Position numbers and translations under genes: made by a program | From: JAGQNP01 sp038257245 | Lineage (GTDB): Bacteria; Patescibacteriota; Saccharimonadia; Saccharimonadales; JACQNP01 | Length of the DNA stretch: 33,831 bases | Reading direction: 5' to 3' | Assembly (NCBI GenBank): GCA_038257245.1 | Contig: JBBSJL010000008.1 | Coordinates: forward strand, 1 to 33,831 | Notes under the pieces: generated by a model | Databases searched by the model: none | Seen by the model: the letters and a program-made list of their open reading frames with translations, nothing else | Told to the model about the DNA's origin: nothing | Shown: positions 15,952 to 23,930 of the stretch, one piece after another | Position numbering within the stretch: the stretch's first letter is position 1 | How the letters are laid out: each line of letters begins with the position of its first letter

Positions 15952-17763
15952 TTACTTCTCTGCCGTCACTCGAAGGACTTCCTCAATTGATGTTTGTCCC
16001 CTAAGGGCCTTAATGAAACCGTCTAGTTGCATGATAACCATGCCTTCTTTAACAGCCTGATCTTGGATAACGTCACTGGTTGCATTGCTCACGATTAATT
16101 TTTGAATATTCTCGGAATTTGAGAGTACTTCATAAATGCCCATCCGACCCTTATACCCAGAGTGCCCGCAGCTTTCGCAGCCATTGTCTTTCGCACGCCA
16201 GATCCTTACTATTTTTGAGTCTGATGTTGATAGTTCCTCAGTAGGGTCTTTGCTTTTACCGGTATTTGATTTGCCAATCCCACCATTTAGTGCCGATTGC
16301 TCTAGTTGGTGGACGGTTTTCATAGTTGACGGAGTCCCGGTGTCAAAAATATCATCAATCTTTTTTATTGAAGGGGCATCTGGCGTTACGGATTCACGAC
16401 AATCGACACAGAGCCGTCTAACGAGTCTTTGGCCGACAATGGCTCGGACTGTGCTGGCTATTAGGAAGGGTTCTATATCCATATCCAGTAAGCGTGGCAA
16501 GCAAGTAGCAGCATTATTTGTGTGAAGAGTGGAGAACACTAGGTGGCCTGTCAGGGCTGCCTGAACGGCTAGACTAGCAGTTTCACTATCTCGAACTTCT
16601 CCAACCATGATTATATTTGGATCTTGACGTAGTAGTGCCCGCAGTCCGTTGACAAAAGTCATACCAGCTTTGGGGTTTACTTGGGTTTGATTGGCACCTT
16701 GAATCCTGTACTCAACAGGGTCCTCCACGGTAGAAATATTTACGGAGGGCTTATTAAGCAGGCTTAGGGTACTAAACAAACTTGTTGATTTTCCTGACCC
16801 AGTAGGGCCAGTCACAAGAATCATTCCGTGGGGTTGTTTAATGGCTTTATTGAGGCTATCCAACGCTAACCCCCAATAACCAAGCTCCTCTAAAGTCAGG
16901 GCTTTGTTGCCTTCGCTCAGGATACGCATAACAACCTTCTCGCCATCAACAATAGGTAAAGTAGATACGCGCAGGGCATATAGTTCACCTGCAATTTGGA
17001 CTTTGAATCTACCGTCCTGGGGCGCTCGCCGTTCATCAATTTTAAGGTTTGCCAATATTTTTATTCTTGACACCAATGAGCCAATGACTTTTTTGGGCAG
17101 CTTGTTAGCTTCACGGAGTATCCCATCAACACGGTAACGCACAATAACGTGATTTTCGCGAGGTTCAATATGGATATCACTTGCCCCTGATTTTACGGCA
17201 TATTCAATTAGCAGGTTCACTGTCTGGGCGATTGGCGAATCTTCGGCCAGATCTTCTTCGTCAACTTCTTCCTCTATGTCTTCTGCTTCACCATCCGGGG
17301 ACATGACCTTAGTAAGTTCTGTACCGATGTTACCTTTATATTGCTCCAGGGCTTGTTTAATATTTGAAGTAGTCGCAAGATGTACTTTAATGTTATCGCC
17401 GAGTTGTTTTTGCAAAAAGTTGATTGCCTGGATGTCATCGGGATCTTCCATTGCCAACAGCTTAGAACCGTCTTCTTCAACTCCAAAAAGAGTGACATTA
17501 TACTGTTTCGCAATACGCTCTGGTATCAGACGCAGAACTTCGCGTTTAATTTCTTTGGCATTTATTTCTACAAAAGGAACATCAATTTCGGCAGAATAGA
17601 GTTTAGTTAGCTCTACGTCAGAGATAAGCCCACTAGAAACAGCTATATCTTGTAAGGGCTTCTTTTCGGTAGAACTTTGTGATTGAAGATTTTTGAGTTG
17701 CTCTGTGTCGACTTTGTCGGAAGCACTCAACAGTTTCTCCACCAATGAATCTGATATACGCAT
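15952..17763 (-). CDS. pilB: Type IV pilus assembly ATPase PilB
   Basis: 603 residues. Extension motor of the pilus, cytoplasmic hexamer. N-terminal MshEN/T2SSE-N domain (1-140), an acidic linker (EDIEEEVDEED, about 161-171), then the ATPase: SDIHIEP (195-201), Walker A GPTGSGKS (319-326), Asp box STVEDPVEYR (345-353), Walker B IIMVGEVRD (384-392), His box GHLVFSTLHTN (406-416). The zinc-binding cysteines are two pairs, C452/C455 and C529/C532, but the gap between them is about 75 residues, longer than usual, owing to a Ser/Lys-rich insert (about 475-515). First gene of the operon, divergent from recA. No pilT lies in the window. Confidence 0.97.
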   Translation of the reverse strand: MRISDSLVEKLLSASDKVDTEQLKNLQSQSSTEKKPLQDIAVSSGLISDVELTKLYSAEIDVPFVEINAKEIKREVLRLIPERIAKQYNVTLFGVEEDGSKLLAMEDPDDIQAINFLQKQLGDNIKVHLATTSNIKQALEQYKGNIGTELTKVMSPDGEAEDIEEEVDEEDLAEDSPIAQTVNLLIEYAVKSGASDIHIEPRENHVIVRYRVDGILREANKLPKKVIGSLVSRIKILANLKIDERRAPQDGRFKVQIAGELYALRVSTLPIVDGEKVVMRILSEGNKALTLEELGYWGLALDSLNKAIKQPHGMILVTGPTGSGKSTSLFSTLSLLNKPSVNISTVEDPVEYRIQGANQTQVNPKAGMTFVNGLRALLRQDPNIIMVGEVRDSETASLAVQAALTGHLVFSTLHTNNAATCLPRLLDMDIEPFLIASTVRAIVGQRLVRRLCVDCRESVTPDAPSIKKIDDIFDTGTPSTMKTVHQLEQSALNGGIGKSNTGKSKDPTEELSTSDSKIVRIWRAKDNGCESCGHSGYKGRMGIYEVLSNSENIQKLIVSNATSDVIQDQAVKEGMVIMQLDGFIKALRGQTSIEEVLRVTAEK

Positions 17764-17771
17764 TACTAGTA

Positions 17772-17777
17772 ATTATA
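17772..17777 (-). promoter_or_regulatory. pilB operon promoter (nearly leaderless)
   Basis: TATAAT on the - strand at 17777-17772. Predicted start near 17765 leaves about 2 nt before the ATG at 17763, with no room for a Shine-Dalgarno site. It faces the recA promoter across a 147-nt divergent gap. Confidence 0.5.
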
Positions 17778-17859
17778 AAAGAATAAGCGCAATAAGAGTA
17801 GACTTTTTTATTTTATCGTTGATTCGAAAAGCATTATCTCTTTTATACCTAGATTATTT

Positions 17860-17903
17860 TGGTATACTATCTGACACAACACTTAATGTGAGGTAAAGGG
17901 GAG
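17860..17903 (+). promoter_or_regulatory. recA promoter and Shine-Dalgarno site
   Basis: TGGTATACT is an extended -10 (TATACT at 17863-17868). Predicted start near 17875, leader about 36 nt, with AAAGGGGAG at 17895-17903 seven bases before the GTG. No LexA-box of the known Gram-positive or Gram-negative type is recognisable. Confidence 0.55.
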
Positions 17904-17910
17904 TATTATA

Positions 17911-18930
17911 GTGGCACAAGCAAAGCAGACCAAGGGTGAGGATCAAAATAGTGGCAAAGATAAAGCTCTAGGTTTAGCGTTAGAATCCATCGAAAAACAG
18001 TTCGGCAAGGGTTCTATAATGAAGCTTGGCGAATCGTACAAAGTACAAGTTGAAACAATACCGACCGGGAGTATTTCACTAGACATTGCACTAGGTGGTG
18101 GTATACCAAAGGGTCGTATAATTGAAATTTATGGTCCGGAATCTTCTGGAAAAACAACTTTGACACTACATGCTATAGCTCAAGTACAAAAACAGGGTGG
18201 AACAGCTGCATTTATTGATGCTGAACATGCCCTTGACCCATCTTATGCAAAGCGAATTGGTGTAGATGTAGAAAACCTTCTTCTTTCACAGCCAGATAAT
18301 GGTGAGCAAGCCCTAGAAATTGCCGAAACATTAGTCCGTTCTAACGCAGTTGATTTGGTAGTAGTAGACTCAGTCGCAGCATTAGTACCAAGGGCAGAGA
18401 TCGAAGGTGATATGGGGGATAGTCACATGGGCTTACAGGCAAGGCTAATGAGCCAAGCTCTTCGTAAATTAACAGGCGTAATTAGTAAATCCAAGACCAC
18501 GGTTATCTTCATCAATCAAATTAGAATGAAGATTGGCGTTATGTTCGGTAACCCAGAGACAACTACTGGCGGAAACGCTCTCAAATTTTATGCATCTGTC
18601 CGAATGGATATTCGTAGAATCTCTCAGATCAAACTGGGTGATGAAATTATTGGTAACCGTACTAGGGTGAAAGTTGTAAAAAACAAGATTGCTCCACCGT
18701 TCAGACTGGCTGAATTCGACATTATGTATAACAAGGGCATTAGTGCGTCAGGAGATATACTTGACCTTGCTGCCGATAAAGAAATCGTTGAAAAATCTGG
18801 CGCTTGGTATGCATATAAAGGCGAAAAAATCGGTCAAGGTCGTGAGGCAACTAAGAAATACCTAGAAGAAAATCCTAAAATACTTGATGAACTAGCCAAA
18901 AAAGTTACTGAATCCTCCGAAAAGGAATAG
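17911..18930 (+). CDS. recA: Recombinase RecA
   Basis: 339 residues. Strand exchange and recombination filament. Walker A GPESSGKT (75-82), DAEHALDP, VVVDSVAALVP (Walker B), QALRKLTG and FINQIRMKIGVMFGNPETTTGGNALKFY (L2 region, around 200-228) are all canonical; the C-terminal domain ends with a short acidic/serine tail. GTG start, fixed by AAAGGGGAG seven bases upstream. The next gene starts 3 nt after the stop. With RecX two genes on, this forms the recombination control unit. Confidence 0.99.
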   Translation: MAQAKQTKGEDQNSGKDKALGLALESIEKQFGKGSIMKLGESYKVQVETIPTGSISLDIALGGGIPKGRIIEIYGPESSGKTTLTLHAIAQVQKQGGTAAFIDAEHALDPSYAKRIGVDVENLLLSQPDNGEQALEIAETLVRSNAVDLVVVDSVAALVPRAEIEGDMGDSHMGLQARLMSQALRKLTGVISKSKTTVIFINQIRMKIGVMFGNPETTTGGNALKFYASVRMDIRRISQIKLGDEIIGNRTRVKVVKNKIAPPFRLAEFDIMYNKGISASGDILDLAADKEIVEKSGAWYAYKGEKIGQGREATKKYLEENPKILDELAKKVTESSEKE

Positions 18931-18933
18931 GGC

Positions 18934-19512
18934 GTGATAAAACGGGCAACGATTCTTCATGGGACAGATGGGGATACTTCAATGTTTTGGATGCCGTGGC
19001 TAAAGGAGTGGCTAGAAGAACAGGGATATGAAGTTTTTTGCCCCAGACTACCCGACAACCACACGCCCAATATTGATTTATATGATAAATTTCTTAAAAA
19101 ATCTGGCTGGGACTTTACGGACAATATTATAATTGGTCATTCATCAGGAGCTACAACTTTACTTAATCTTCTAAATTCAACATGGATGCCGAATATTAAA
19201 TCTGCAGTTCTAGTGGGAGCTCTTTTAAATGAAAATCTAGTTAAATCAGCTGAATGGTATGAGGGCGGTCAATTCGAAAACTTATTTATGGATGATTATG
19301 ACACAAATAAGATAATTAAACGGGCTGGTACGTTTTATTTTGTTCATGGTGACGACGATCCATACTGTGATTTTGAAGATGCAAAAAAACTTTGCAAAGA
19401 TCTAAAAGGTAAGATGATAGTTATAAAAAATGGTCACCATCTAGCGGGTACGTCCGGCATTACTCAATTGCCAGAACTTATAAATGAATTAACTTTAGAT
19501 GATGTCATTTAA
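18934..19512 (+). CDS. RBBP9/YdeN-type alpha/beta hydrolase
   Basis: 192 residues. Serine hydrolase fold, cytoplasmic. HGTDGDTSMFWMPWLKEWLE near the start is the typical RBBP9/YdeN opening, GHSSGA (about 69-74) holds the nucleophile serine in GxSxG, HGDDDPYCDF (about 138) the acid, and GHH (about 168) the histidine. The natural substrate of this family is not settled. GTG start, 3 nt after recA, with AAAGGA in the recA end as ribosome site. It separates recA from recX, which are usually neighbours. Confidence 0.85.
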   Translation: MIKRATILHGTDGDTSMFWMPWLKEWLEEQGYEVFCPRLPDNHTPNIDLYDKFLKKSGWDFTDNIIIGHSSGATTLLNLLNSTWMPNIKSAVLVGALLNENLVKSAEWYEGGQFENLFMDDYDTNKIIKRAGTFYFVHGDDDPYCDFEDAKKLCKDLKGKMIVIKNGHHLAGTSGITQLPELINELTLDDVI

Positions 19513-19530
19513 TTTAAGTAATATTTAGCC

Positions 19531-20139
19531 GTGAAGGTTACTAATATAAAACAGCAGGTTAAACGTCGAGGACGATACTCTGTCTTTCTAGACGGAAAAT
19601 ACTCGTTTTCCTTGAGTGAAAATGAACTATTGTCTAGTGGAATAAAAATTGGCCGAGAATACAGCAAAGAAGAGTTCGAACAACTCAAACAAACAGCCGT
19701 ACAGGATAAGGCCTATATGCGTTCAATTGATCTTTTGGCACGGCGCGCCAGGAGCGAATGGGAATTACGTGATTATCTAAAACGTAAAGAATACGAACCT
19801 GAAGTTGTCGACCAAATTATCAAAAAGCTATCAGAAAAGGGTTACATAAATGATGAGAAGTTTGCTACCTCTTGGGTAGAAAACCGACGACTTCTAAAGT
19901 CAACAAGCAAGCGAAAGCTACAACTAGAACTAAAACAGAAAAGAATAAGCAATGATGTGATTGATAACGTTCTTGAAAACGATGAAACAGATGAAAAAGA
20001 AGTCCTAAAAGAATTAGTTGCCAAAAAGCGCCACCAAACAAAATACCAAGACAATCTGAAACTTATGCAATATCTTAGCCGTCAGGGTTTTGGTTATGGT
20101 GATATTAAATCAGTTTTAGAGTCAGAAGGTGAAGAATAG
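19531..20139 (+). CDS. recX: Regulatory protein RecX
   Basis: 202 residues. RecX binds RecA filaments and limits their activity. RRGRYSVFLDGKYSFSLSE is the family opening; three-helix repeats follow (LLARRARSEWELRDYLKRK about 69, IIKKLSEKGYINDEKFATSWVENR about 98, and KRHQTKYQDNLKLMQYLSRQGFGYGDI near the end). GTG start. TAATAT at 19519-19524 would start transcription exactly on this GTG, but it is a weak -10 and read-through from recA is enough. Confidence 0.9.
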   Translation: MKVTNIKQQVKRRGRYSVFLDGKYSFSLSENELLSSGIKIGREYSKEEFEQLKQTAVQDKAYMRSIDLLARRARSEWELRDYLKRKEYEPEVVDQIIKKLSEKGYINDEKFATSWVENRRLLKSTSKRKLQLELKQKRISNDVIDNVLENDETDEKEVLKELVAKKRHQTKYQDNLKLMQYLSRQGFGYGDIKSVLESEGEE

Positions 20140-20164
20140 AGTACAAAGCCCAAGTCAATAATTA

Positions 20165-20692
20165 TTAAGCGGTGGCTGGACTTGGCATTGGTCGTTTATT
20201 GTTTACGAGTACAGTTGGATCCTGAACTACGACTTTTTTATCTGTGATTTCAATAATTTGACTACGGTCAATACTAAGCTGACCACCGTTGAAGCTTTTT
20301 ACTAATGGCTGCGTTACGTACATTTTTTGTACAAACATAGAATCACTATTGATCGCGTAGTCGTTGATTTTGCCAAGTGACTGTTTGCTGTCGGTCATAA
20401 CTTTTTTACCTACAAGCGTAAAGTTTAAAGAGATTATTTTTTTTAAGCGCACTAGATCATTTTCATCAGACATAGCTTCGTGGTCGTCCACAACTACACC
20501 GTCGTTTATGACTTCGCGAATTTCCTGTGAAAGCAGAATCAATTTTTCCTTACTAAACTTGTCTGAACAATAGAATCCTTCAACCTTAAGGTTATTGGGG
20601 TTAATAATCGCAGAAATAACCGTTCCAACTGTTCCGCCAGTACGTAGTGACAAGATGGGTTTGTTTATATAAGAAACAGAAAGCTGAAGCAT
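20165..20692 (-). CDS. PRC-barrel domain protein
   Basis: 175 residues. Two similar beta-rich halves, about 5-80 (ILSLRTGGTVGTVISAII) and 90-160 (LVGKKVMTDSKQSLGKINDYAI), each with the G-x-V/I-x-D pattern of PRC barrels. Members range from RNA-processing factors (RimM) to photosynthetic reaction-centre subunits; the double PRC form without other domains has no fixed role. Cytoplasmic, no signal. It converges with recX (25-nt gap) and is divergent from the lamin-tail gene. The ATG is predicted to lie 1 nt from the transcription start. Confidence 0.78.
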   Translation of the reverse strand: MLQLSVSYINKPILSLRTGGTVGTVISAIINPNNLKVEGFYCSDKFSKEKLILLSQEIREVINDGVVVDDHEAMSDENDLVRLKKIISLNFTLVGKKVMTDSKQSLGKINDYAINSDSMFVQKMYVTQPLVKSFNGGQLSIDRSQIIEITDKKVVVQDPTVLVNNKRPMPSPATA

Positions 20693-20699
20693 AATACCT

Positions 20700-20705
20700 A
20701 TTATA
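20700..20705 (-). promoter_or_regulatory. PRC-barrel gene promoter (leaderless)
   Basis: TATAAT on the - strand at 20705-20700; predicted start at 20693, one base before the ATG at 20692. AT-rich upstream, no good -35. Confidence 0.5.
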
Positions 20706-20811
20706 CTTAATTTTTACAAAAATAAGGTGGCTAAAGAAGAAGTAATATATTCGCTGTAAATAATACATGGTTTTTATAAGGTCTAGCACTTTCTCTGGAA
20801 CAAACTGGGAG

Positions 20812-20817
20812 TAAAAT
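20812..20817 (+). promoter_or_regulatory. Promoter of the lamin-tail/tsaE/tsaB operon
   Basis: TAAAAT at 20812-20817; predicted start near 20824, about 4 nt before the ATG at 20828. No Shine-Dalgarno site at normal distance apart from GGGAG, which lies upstream of the predicted start. Weaker than the other cases. Confidence 0.38.
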
Positions 20818-20827
20818 TCAAATTACT

Positions 20828-22252
20828 ATGAGGCGTCTACGAGGGTTATTGTGCTTCGTCATACTCTTACCGTTATTAATACCGGTATATGGGTTATCTT
20901 TGAGCTCAGATTCCGGAATAAAAATAGTAGAAATTCAAACGTCTGGCCCTGATGATGCCACCGACCAGGAGTTCGTTGAAATATTCAACACAAGTGACAC
21001 CAAAATTGATATATCCGAATGGAAATTACAATACAGGTCCGCAAGTGGGTCTTCGTGGCAAACAAAGACAACACTAAATGGTTATATTTATCCGAATGGT
21101 CGGATTCTATTATCAAGCAAGGACTATCTGACAGAGTTTGCAGATATATCTTTTAACTCTGGGTTCAAAATGGAAGCGGGACATGTCCGAATCGTTAAAC
21201 CAGATCCGTACGATGATCAAAAAGATATTGTAGAAGATCTAGTAGGCTGGGGTACTGCCCTATATCCGGATGGCGCTTCGGCTGACTATGCCCAAGCTGG
21301 CATGAGCATGATTCGAAAAACGGATGATACAGGTAAGTACGTTGACTCAGACAACAATAAAGACGATTTTGAATTGTCATCGGCCCCCAGCCCCGAATCA
21401 GACAACATTAACACTGGCATAAACGACGAAGTTGACGAAGAGATAGTAGAAGAAGTTGCGCCCATTGAAGATAGCCAGGAAGAGGCAGAGGAATTTATAG
21501 AACAGGAATCATTGCTTATTGAGAGATACCCGCTAGTTCAAATAACAGAACTACTACCAAACCCTGCGCCGCCCGCTTCTGATAGTACCGACGAGTACAT
21601 AGAAATATATAACCCGAACGATTCTTCTGTAGATCTGATCGACTATAAACTGCAAACAGGTAATAGCTTTTCATATAGCTATACTTTCGACGACACAGAG
21701 ATTGACCCAAATAGCTACATGGTGTTTTATATTACCCAGACTAAATTAACACTTGCAAATACTTCTGGTCAGGCTAGGATTTTGGATCCTAACGGAGAAG
21801 TTATATTTGTGACAGATCAATATCAGGACGCAAAAGATGGCGAGGTCTGGGTCTATGCTAACGGAGTTTGGCAATGGTCCATAACGCCCACGCCGGGCTT
21901 GCAGAATATACTAGCGTTGCAGTCGGTTTTGGGCACATCGACAACAGCAACTGCGTCCAAGAAAAAGACTACCAAAAAGAAAGCAGCAAAACCTAAGACT
22001 GCCAAGAAGAAAGCTGCTAAGTCTACCAAGGCAAAAAAGGATAAAAAAGACTCACAGAGCGCAGGTGCAACTGGGGCAAATGATGATGACGGCAGTTCAG
22101 GTGGGTTTTCACCACAGTCATGGATGATTGCGGGTGTAGGCACAATCGCGGTAGGATATCTATTATATGAGTACAAAGACGACATTCGAAATAAACTCCT
22201 CCAGTTCAAACGAAACAGAACGATTCGCAGAAAAGCTGGGGCAACAACTTAA
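20828..22252 (+). CDS. Exported protein with two lamin-tail domains and a lysine-rich stalk
   Basis: 474 residues. A Sec signal peptide (basic MRRLRG, hydrophobic to about residue 23), a first lamin-tail domain (about 30-150; KIVEIQTSG, EFVEIFNTS, ISEWKLQY), an acidic linker (about 195-230, rich in E and D), a second lamin-tail domain (about 236-365; VQITELLPNP, EYIEIYNPND, LIDYKLQTG), then a run of lysine and alanine (378-408) like a histone H1 tail, a Gly/Asp linker, one membrane segment (about 431-448) and a basic cytoplasmic tail. Bacterial lamin-tail domains occur in extracellular proteins, often with nucleases. Likely membrane anchored, domains outside. No nuclease motif is seen. The last 86 nt overlap tsaE. 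Confidence 0.82.
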   Translation: MRRLRGLLCFVILLPLLIPVYGLSLSSDSGIKIVEIQTSGPDDATDQEFVEIFNTSDTKIDISEWKLQYRSASGSSWQTKTTLNGYIYPNGRILLSSKDYLTEFADISFNSGFKMEAGHVRIVKPDPYDDQKDIVEDLVGWGTALYPDGASADYAQAGMSMIRKTDDTGKYVDSDNNKDDFELSSAPSPESDNINTGINDEVDEEIVEEVAPIEDSQEEAEEFIEQESLLIERYPLVQITELLPNPAPPASDSTDEYIEIYNPNDSSVDLIDYKLQTGNSFSYSYTFDDTEIDPNSYMVFYITQTKLTLANTSGQARILDPNGEVIFVTDQYQDAKDGEVWVYANGVWQWSITPTPGLQNILALQSVLGTSTTATASKKKTTKKKAAKPKTAKKKAAKSTKAKKDKKDSQSAGATGANDDDGSSGGFSPQSWMIAGVGTIAVGYLLYEYKDDIRNKLLQFKRNRTIRRKAGATT

Positions 22253-22643
22253 GGGTGGCGAAATAATAGAGCTGGTGAGTGATCTAGGGGGCGGTAAGAC
22301 GACGTTCACGCGGGGTTTAGTAAGGGGTGCTGGCAGTAGTGACCATGTATCTAGTCCGACTTTTAAAATATGCAACACCTATAAATCTAAAAAACTTACG
22401 ATTTACCATTTTGATTTTTACCGTTTGCAAGACCCTGGTTTGATCGCGCATGAATTAGCAGAAGCTATTGAAGACCCAGGCGCAATCATTGTAATTGAGT
22501 GGGCGGGTGTGGTAAAAAACGTATTAGCAGACCAAGAGATAATTATGATTAATATATCTCGAACAGGTGAAAACGAACGTTTGATCAAGTTAAGGCACCC
22601 GCAAACTGTAAACCATATAAATCTTAGTGGAGAAAACAAATGA
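22167..22643 (+). CDS. tsaE: tRNA threonylcarbamoyladenosine ATPase TsaE
   Basis: 158 residues. ATPase that works with TsaB and TsaD to make t6A37 in ANN-decoding tRNAs. The P-loop is SDLGGGKTT (38-46), with serine where the first glycine is usual; SPTFKICNTY, YHFDFYRL and IVIEWAG follow as in the family. The ATG at 22167 overlaps the upstream gene by 86 nt in another frame; I keep it because the family needs the ETERFAEKLGQQLKGG helix (from about 16), which lies within the overlap. The stop overlaps the next ATG by four bases. Confidence 0.92.
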   Translation: MSTKTTFEINSSSSNETERFAEKLGQQLKGGEIIELVSDLGGGKTTFTRGLVRGAGSSDHVSSPTFKICNTYKSKKLTIYHFDFYRLQDPGLIAHELAEAIEDPGAIIVIEWAGVVKNVLADQEIIMINISRTGENERLIKLRHPQTVNHINLSGENK

Positions 22644-23440
22644 AGACAGGTAACAACACTACCAAAGATGACAATGACACAGACTCCACATTACATGCTA
22701 ACCCAGAACCAAAACAGCCGCCCGCAAGCAAACCTAAAAAAATATATACAGCCATGGTTGGAGAAGGTTCAATCGGGGGTAGTTCAATCCAACCCTCAAG
22801 CCCCAATTTGGTTAAGCTAGTTTTACTTATATTCTTCATTATTTTGCCAATAATAGGCTCGTACCTCATATTTAACTATGTAAACGGCAAACAAGATTTG
22901 GTAACAGATTTTGTAAAGAATAACTCCAATATATATGAGTCGGCTGATAAGGTTACGAGTAAACAGAATCCAACTTCGTCCAGCGGTTGTTTGGTTCTAG
23001 AGGATTACAGGTGGATGAATTACGGTAACGAACCTGATAAATATGACTACGACAGTGAATTTAATCCACCTAAATCGTTTAATAAGACCGTTTATGTATT
23101 TTTTCAACCAAACTCAATAATAGAAACATACGATGGTCGTTATGATAATTTGGCTGATTTTGCATCAAAAAACTCTAACAAAGAATGGAAGTTCAGATTA
23201 AGCGGTTCTATCAATAAGACAAAAGTGGAAAGTAATGCTGTTTCTGAACATTTAGCAAATGAACGAGCCAACAAGGTCAAGAAAGAACTTGAATCACGTG
23301 GTGTCCCAAACGATAGGATAATCATAGATGCGCCCCAGTATTACGGCTCTAGTACTACGGGTGGTACCGACGACAATATTTTTAACGATGTTGTAATTGT
23401 AGTAGACCCAACCTGTACGGCAACAAGTGAGGAGGATTAA
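22640..23440 (+). CDS. Membrane-anchored OmpA-like C-terminal domain protein
   Basis: 266 residues. A Pro/Lys-rich cytoplasmic start, one membrane segment (about 58-82), then an outer domain. Residues about 150-255 follow the OmpA C-terminal plan: a strand with VYVFFQPNS, FRLSGSINK where the family has vxGHTD, LANERANKVKKELESRGVPNDRI, where the usual pattern is LSxxRAxxVxxxLxxxGVxxxRI. The aspartate of GHTD that contacts peptidoglycan is lost, while the arginine stays. It may still bind wall material or another surface polymer. It sits between tsaE and tsaB, overlapping tsaE by four bases; SD GGAG precedes it. Confidence 0.68.
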   Translation: MKTGNNTTKDDNDTDSTLHANPEPKQPPASKPKKIYTAMVGEGSIGGSSIQPSSPNLVKLVLLIFFIILPIIGSYLIFNYVNGKQDLVTDFVKNNSNIYESADKVTSKQNPTSSSGCLVLEDYRWMNYGNEPDKYDYDSEFNPPKSFNKTVYVFFQPNSIIETYDGRYDNLADFASKNSNKEWKFRLSGSINKTKVESNAVSEHLANERANKVKKELESRGVPNDRIIIDAPQYYGSSTTGGTDDNIFNDVVIVVDPTCTATSEED

Positions 23441-23448
23441 CTAGTAAG

Positions 23449-23841
23449 ATGTTGATATTGACGATTAGAACAGATAAGCCAGAATCGGAGTTGGGATTGT
23501 ACGATGGAGGCGTAAAGGTAGACTACTACAAGTGGCAGGCCCATAGAGAGTTGGCTGAATCGCTACATAGCAAGATTGCCGAACTACTAGAAAAGAACAA
23601 GAAGATGGTAGAAGACATCGAAGGGATAGTTATATATAAAGGGCCAGGGAGCTTCACTGGGCTTAGAATTGGAATCAGTGTGGCGAATGCACTGGCCTAT
23701 AGCTTGGATATACCGATAGTAAGCACTACTTCCGATAATTGGAAAGAAAACGGCTTGGAAATGCTTAAATCGTCTCAGAATGATAAACAAGTGACACCGG
23801 AATACGGTGCGCCAGTCCACATTACGACACCCAAAAAATAA
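23449..23841 (+). CDS. tsaB: TsaB, t6A synthesis subunit, shortened
   Basis: 130 residues against about 220-230 in most bacteria. TsaB is the inactive ASKHA partner that dimerises with TsaD. The N-terminal half is intact: MLILTIRTDKPES, AHRELAESLHSKI, and GPGSFTGLRIG (65-75), the family signature. After about residue 95 most of the second ASKHA lobe is missing, and the protein closes with TPEYGAPVHITTPK, which resembles the normal TsaB end (P-Y-R-P). So the loss looks internal, not a truncation. It is the last gene of the operon; AGGAGG lies 13 nt before the ATG. Confidence 0.9.
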   Translation: MLILTIRTDKPESELGLYDGGVKVDYYKWQAHRELAESLHSKIAELLEKNKKMVEDIEGIVIYKGPGSFTGLRIGISVANALAYSLDIPIVSTTSDNWKENGLEMLKSSQNDKQVTPEYGAPVHITTPKK

Positions 23842-23885
23842 TACTAATGTTTATTGTAAAAAAGTCAACAAAAAGCATAAAAGGC

Positions 23886-23930
23886 TTGACAAGTATTTAA
23901 TCTGTTAGTACTGTAGTAAATAGTAGTACT
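23886..23930 (+). promoter_or_regulatory. Promoter of the surface-protein gene with inverted repeat
   Basis: A perfect -35 TTGACA (23886-23891), 17-bp spacer, TACTGT (23909-23914) as a poor -10. AGTACT occurs at 23907-23912 and 23925-23930, an inverted repeat across the -10 and start region that could bind a regulator. Predicted start near 23921, giving a leader of about 197 nt. Confidence 0.5.

Noticed and set aside
15643..15990. 115-codon open frame on the + strand within pilC
   Set aside because: Hydrophobic because it is the complement of a membrane protein gene; no start signal.
16024..16040. Apparent third copy of the 31-nt repeat (TCTAGTTGCATGATAACC)
   Set aside because: Only about 20 bases are alike and they need a 2-nt gap; they lie in conserved pilB coding sequence (MQLDGF), so chance is enough.
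16136..16525. 129-codon open frame on the + strand within pilB
   Set aside because: Antisense to the conserved ATPase end; Ser/Pro-rich composition typical of a shadow frame.
19519..19524. TAATAT as a leaderless recX promoter
   Set aside because: Distance to the GTG is exact, but the hexamer matches the consensus at only four positions and has no extension; not listed as a feature.
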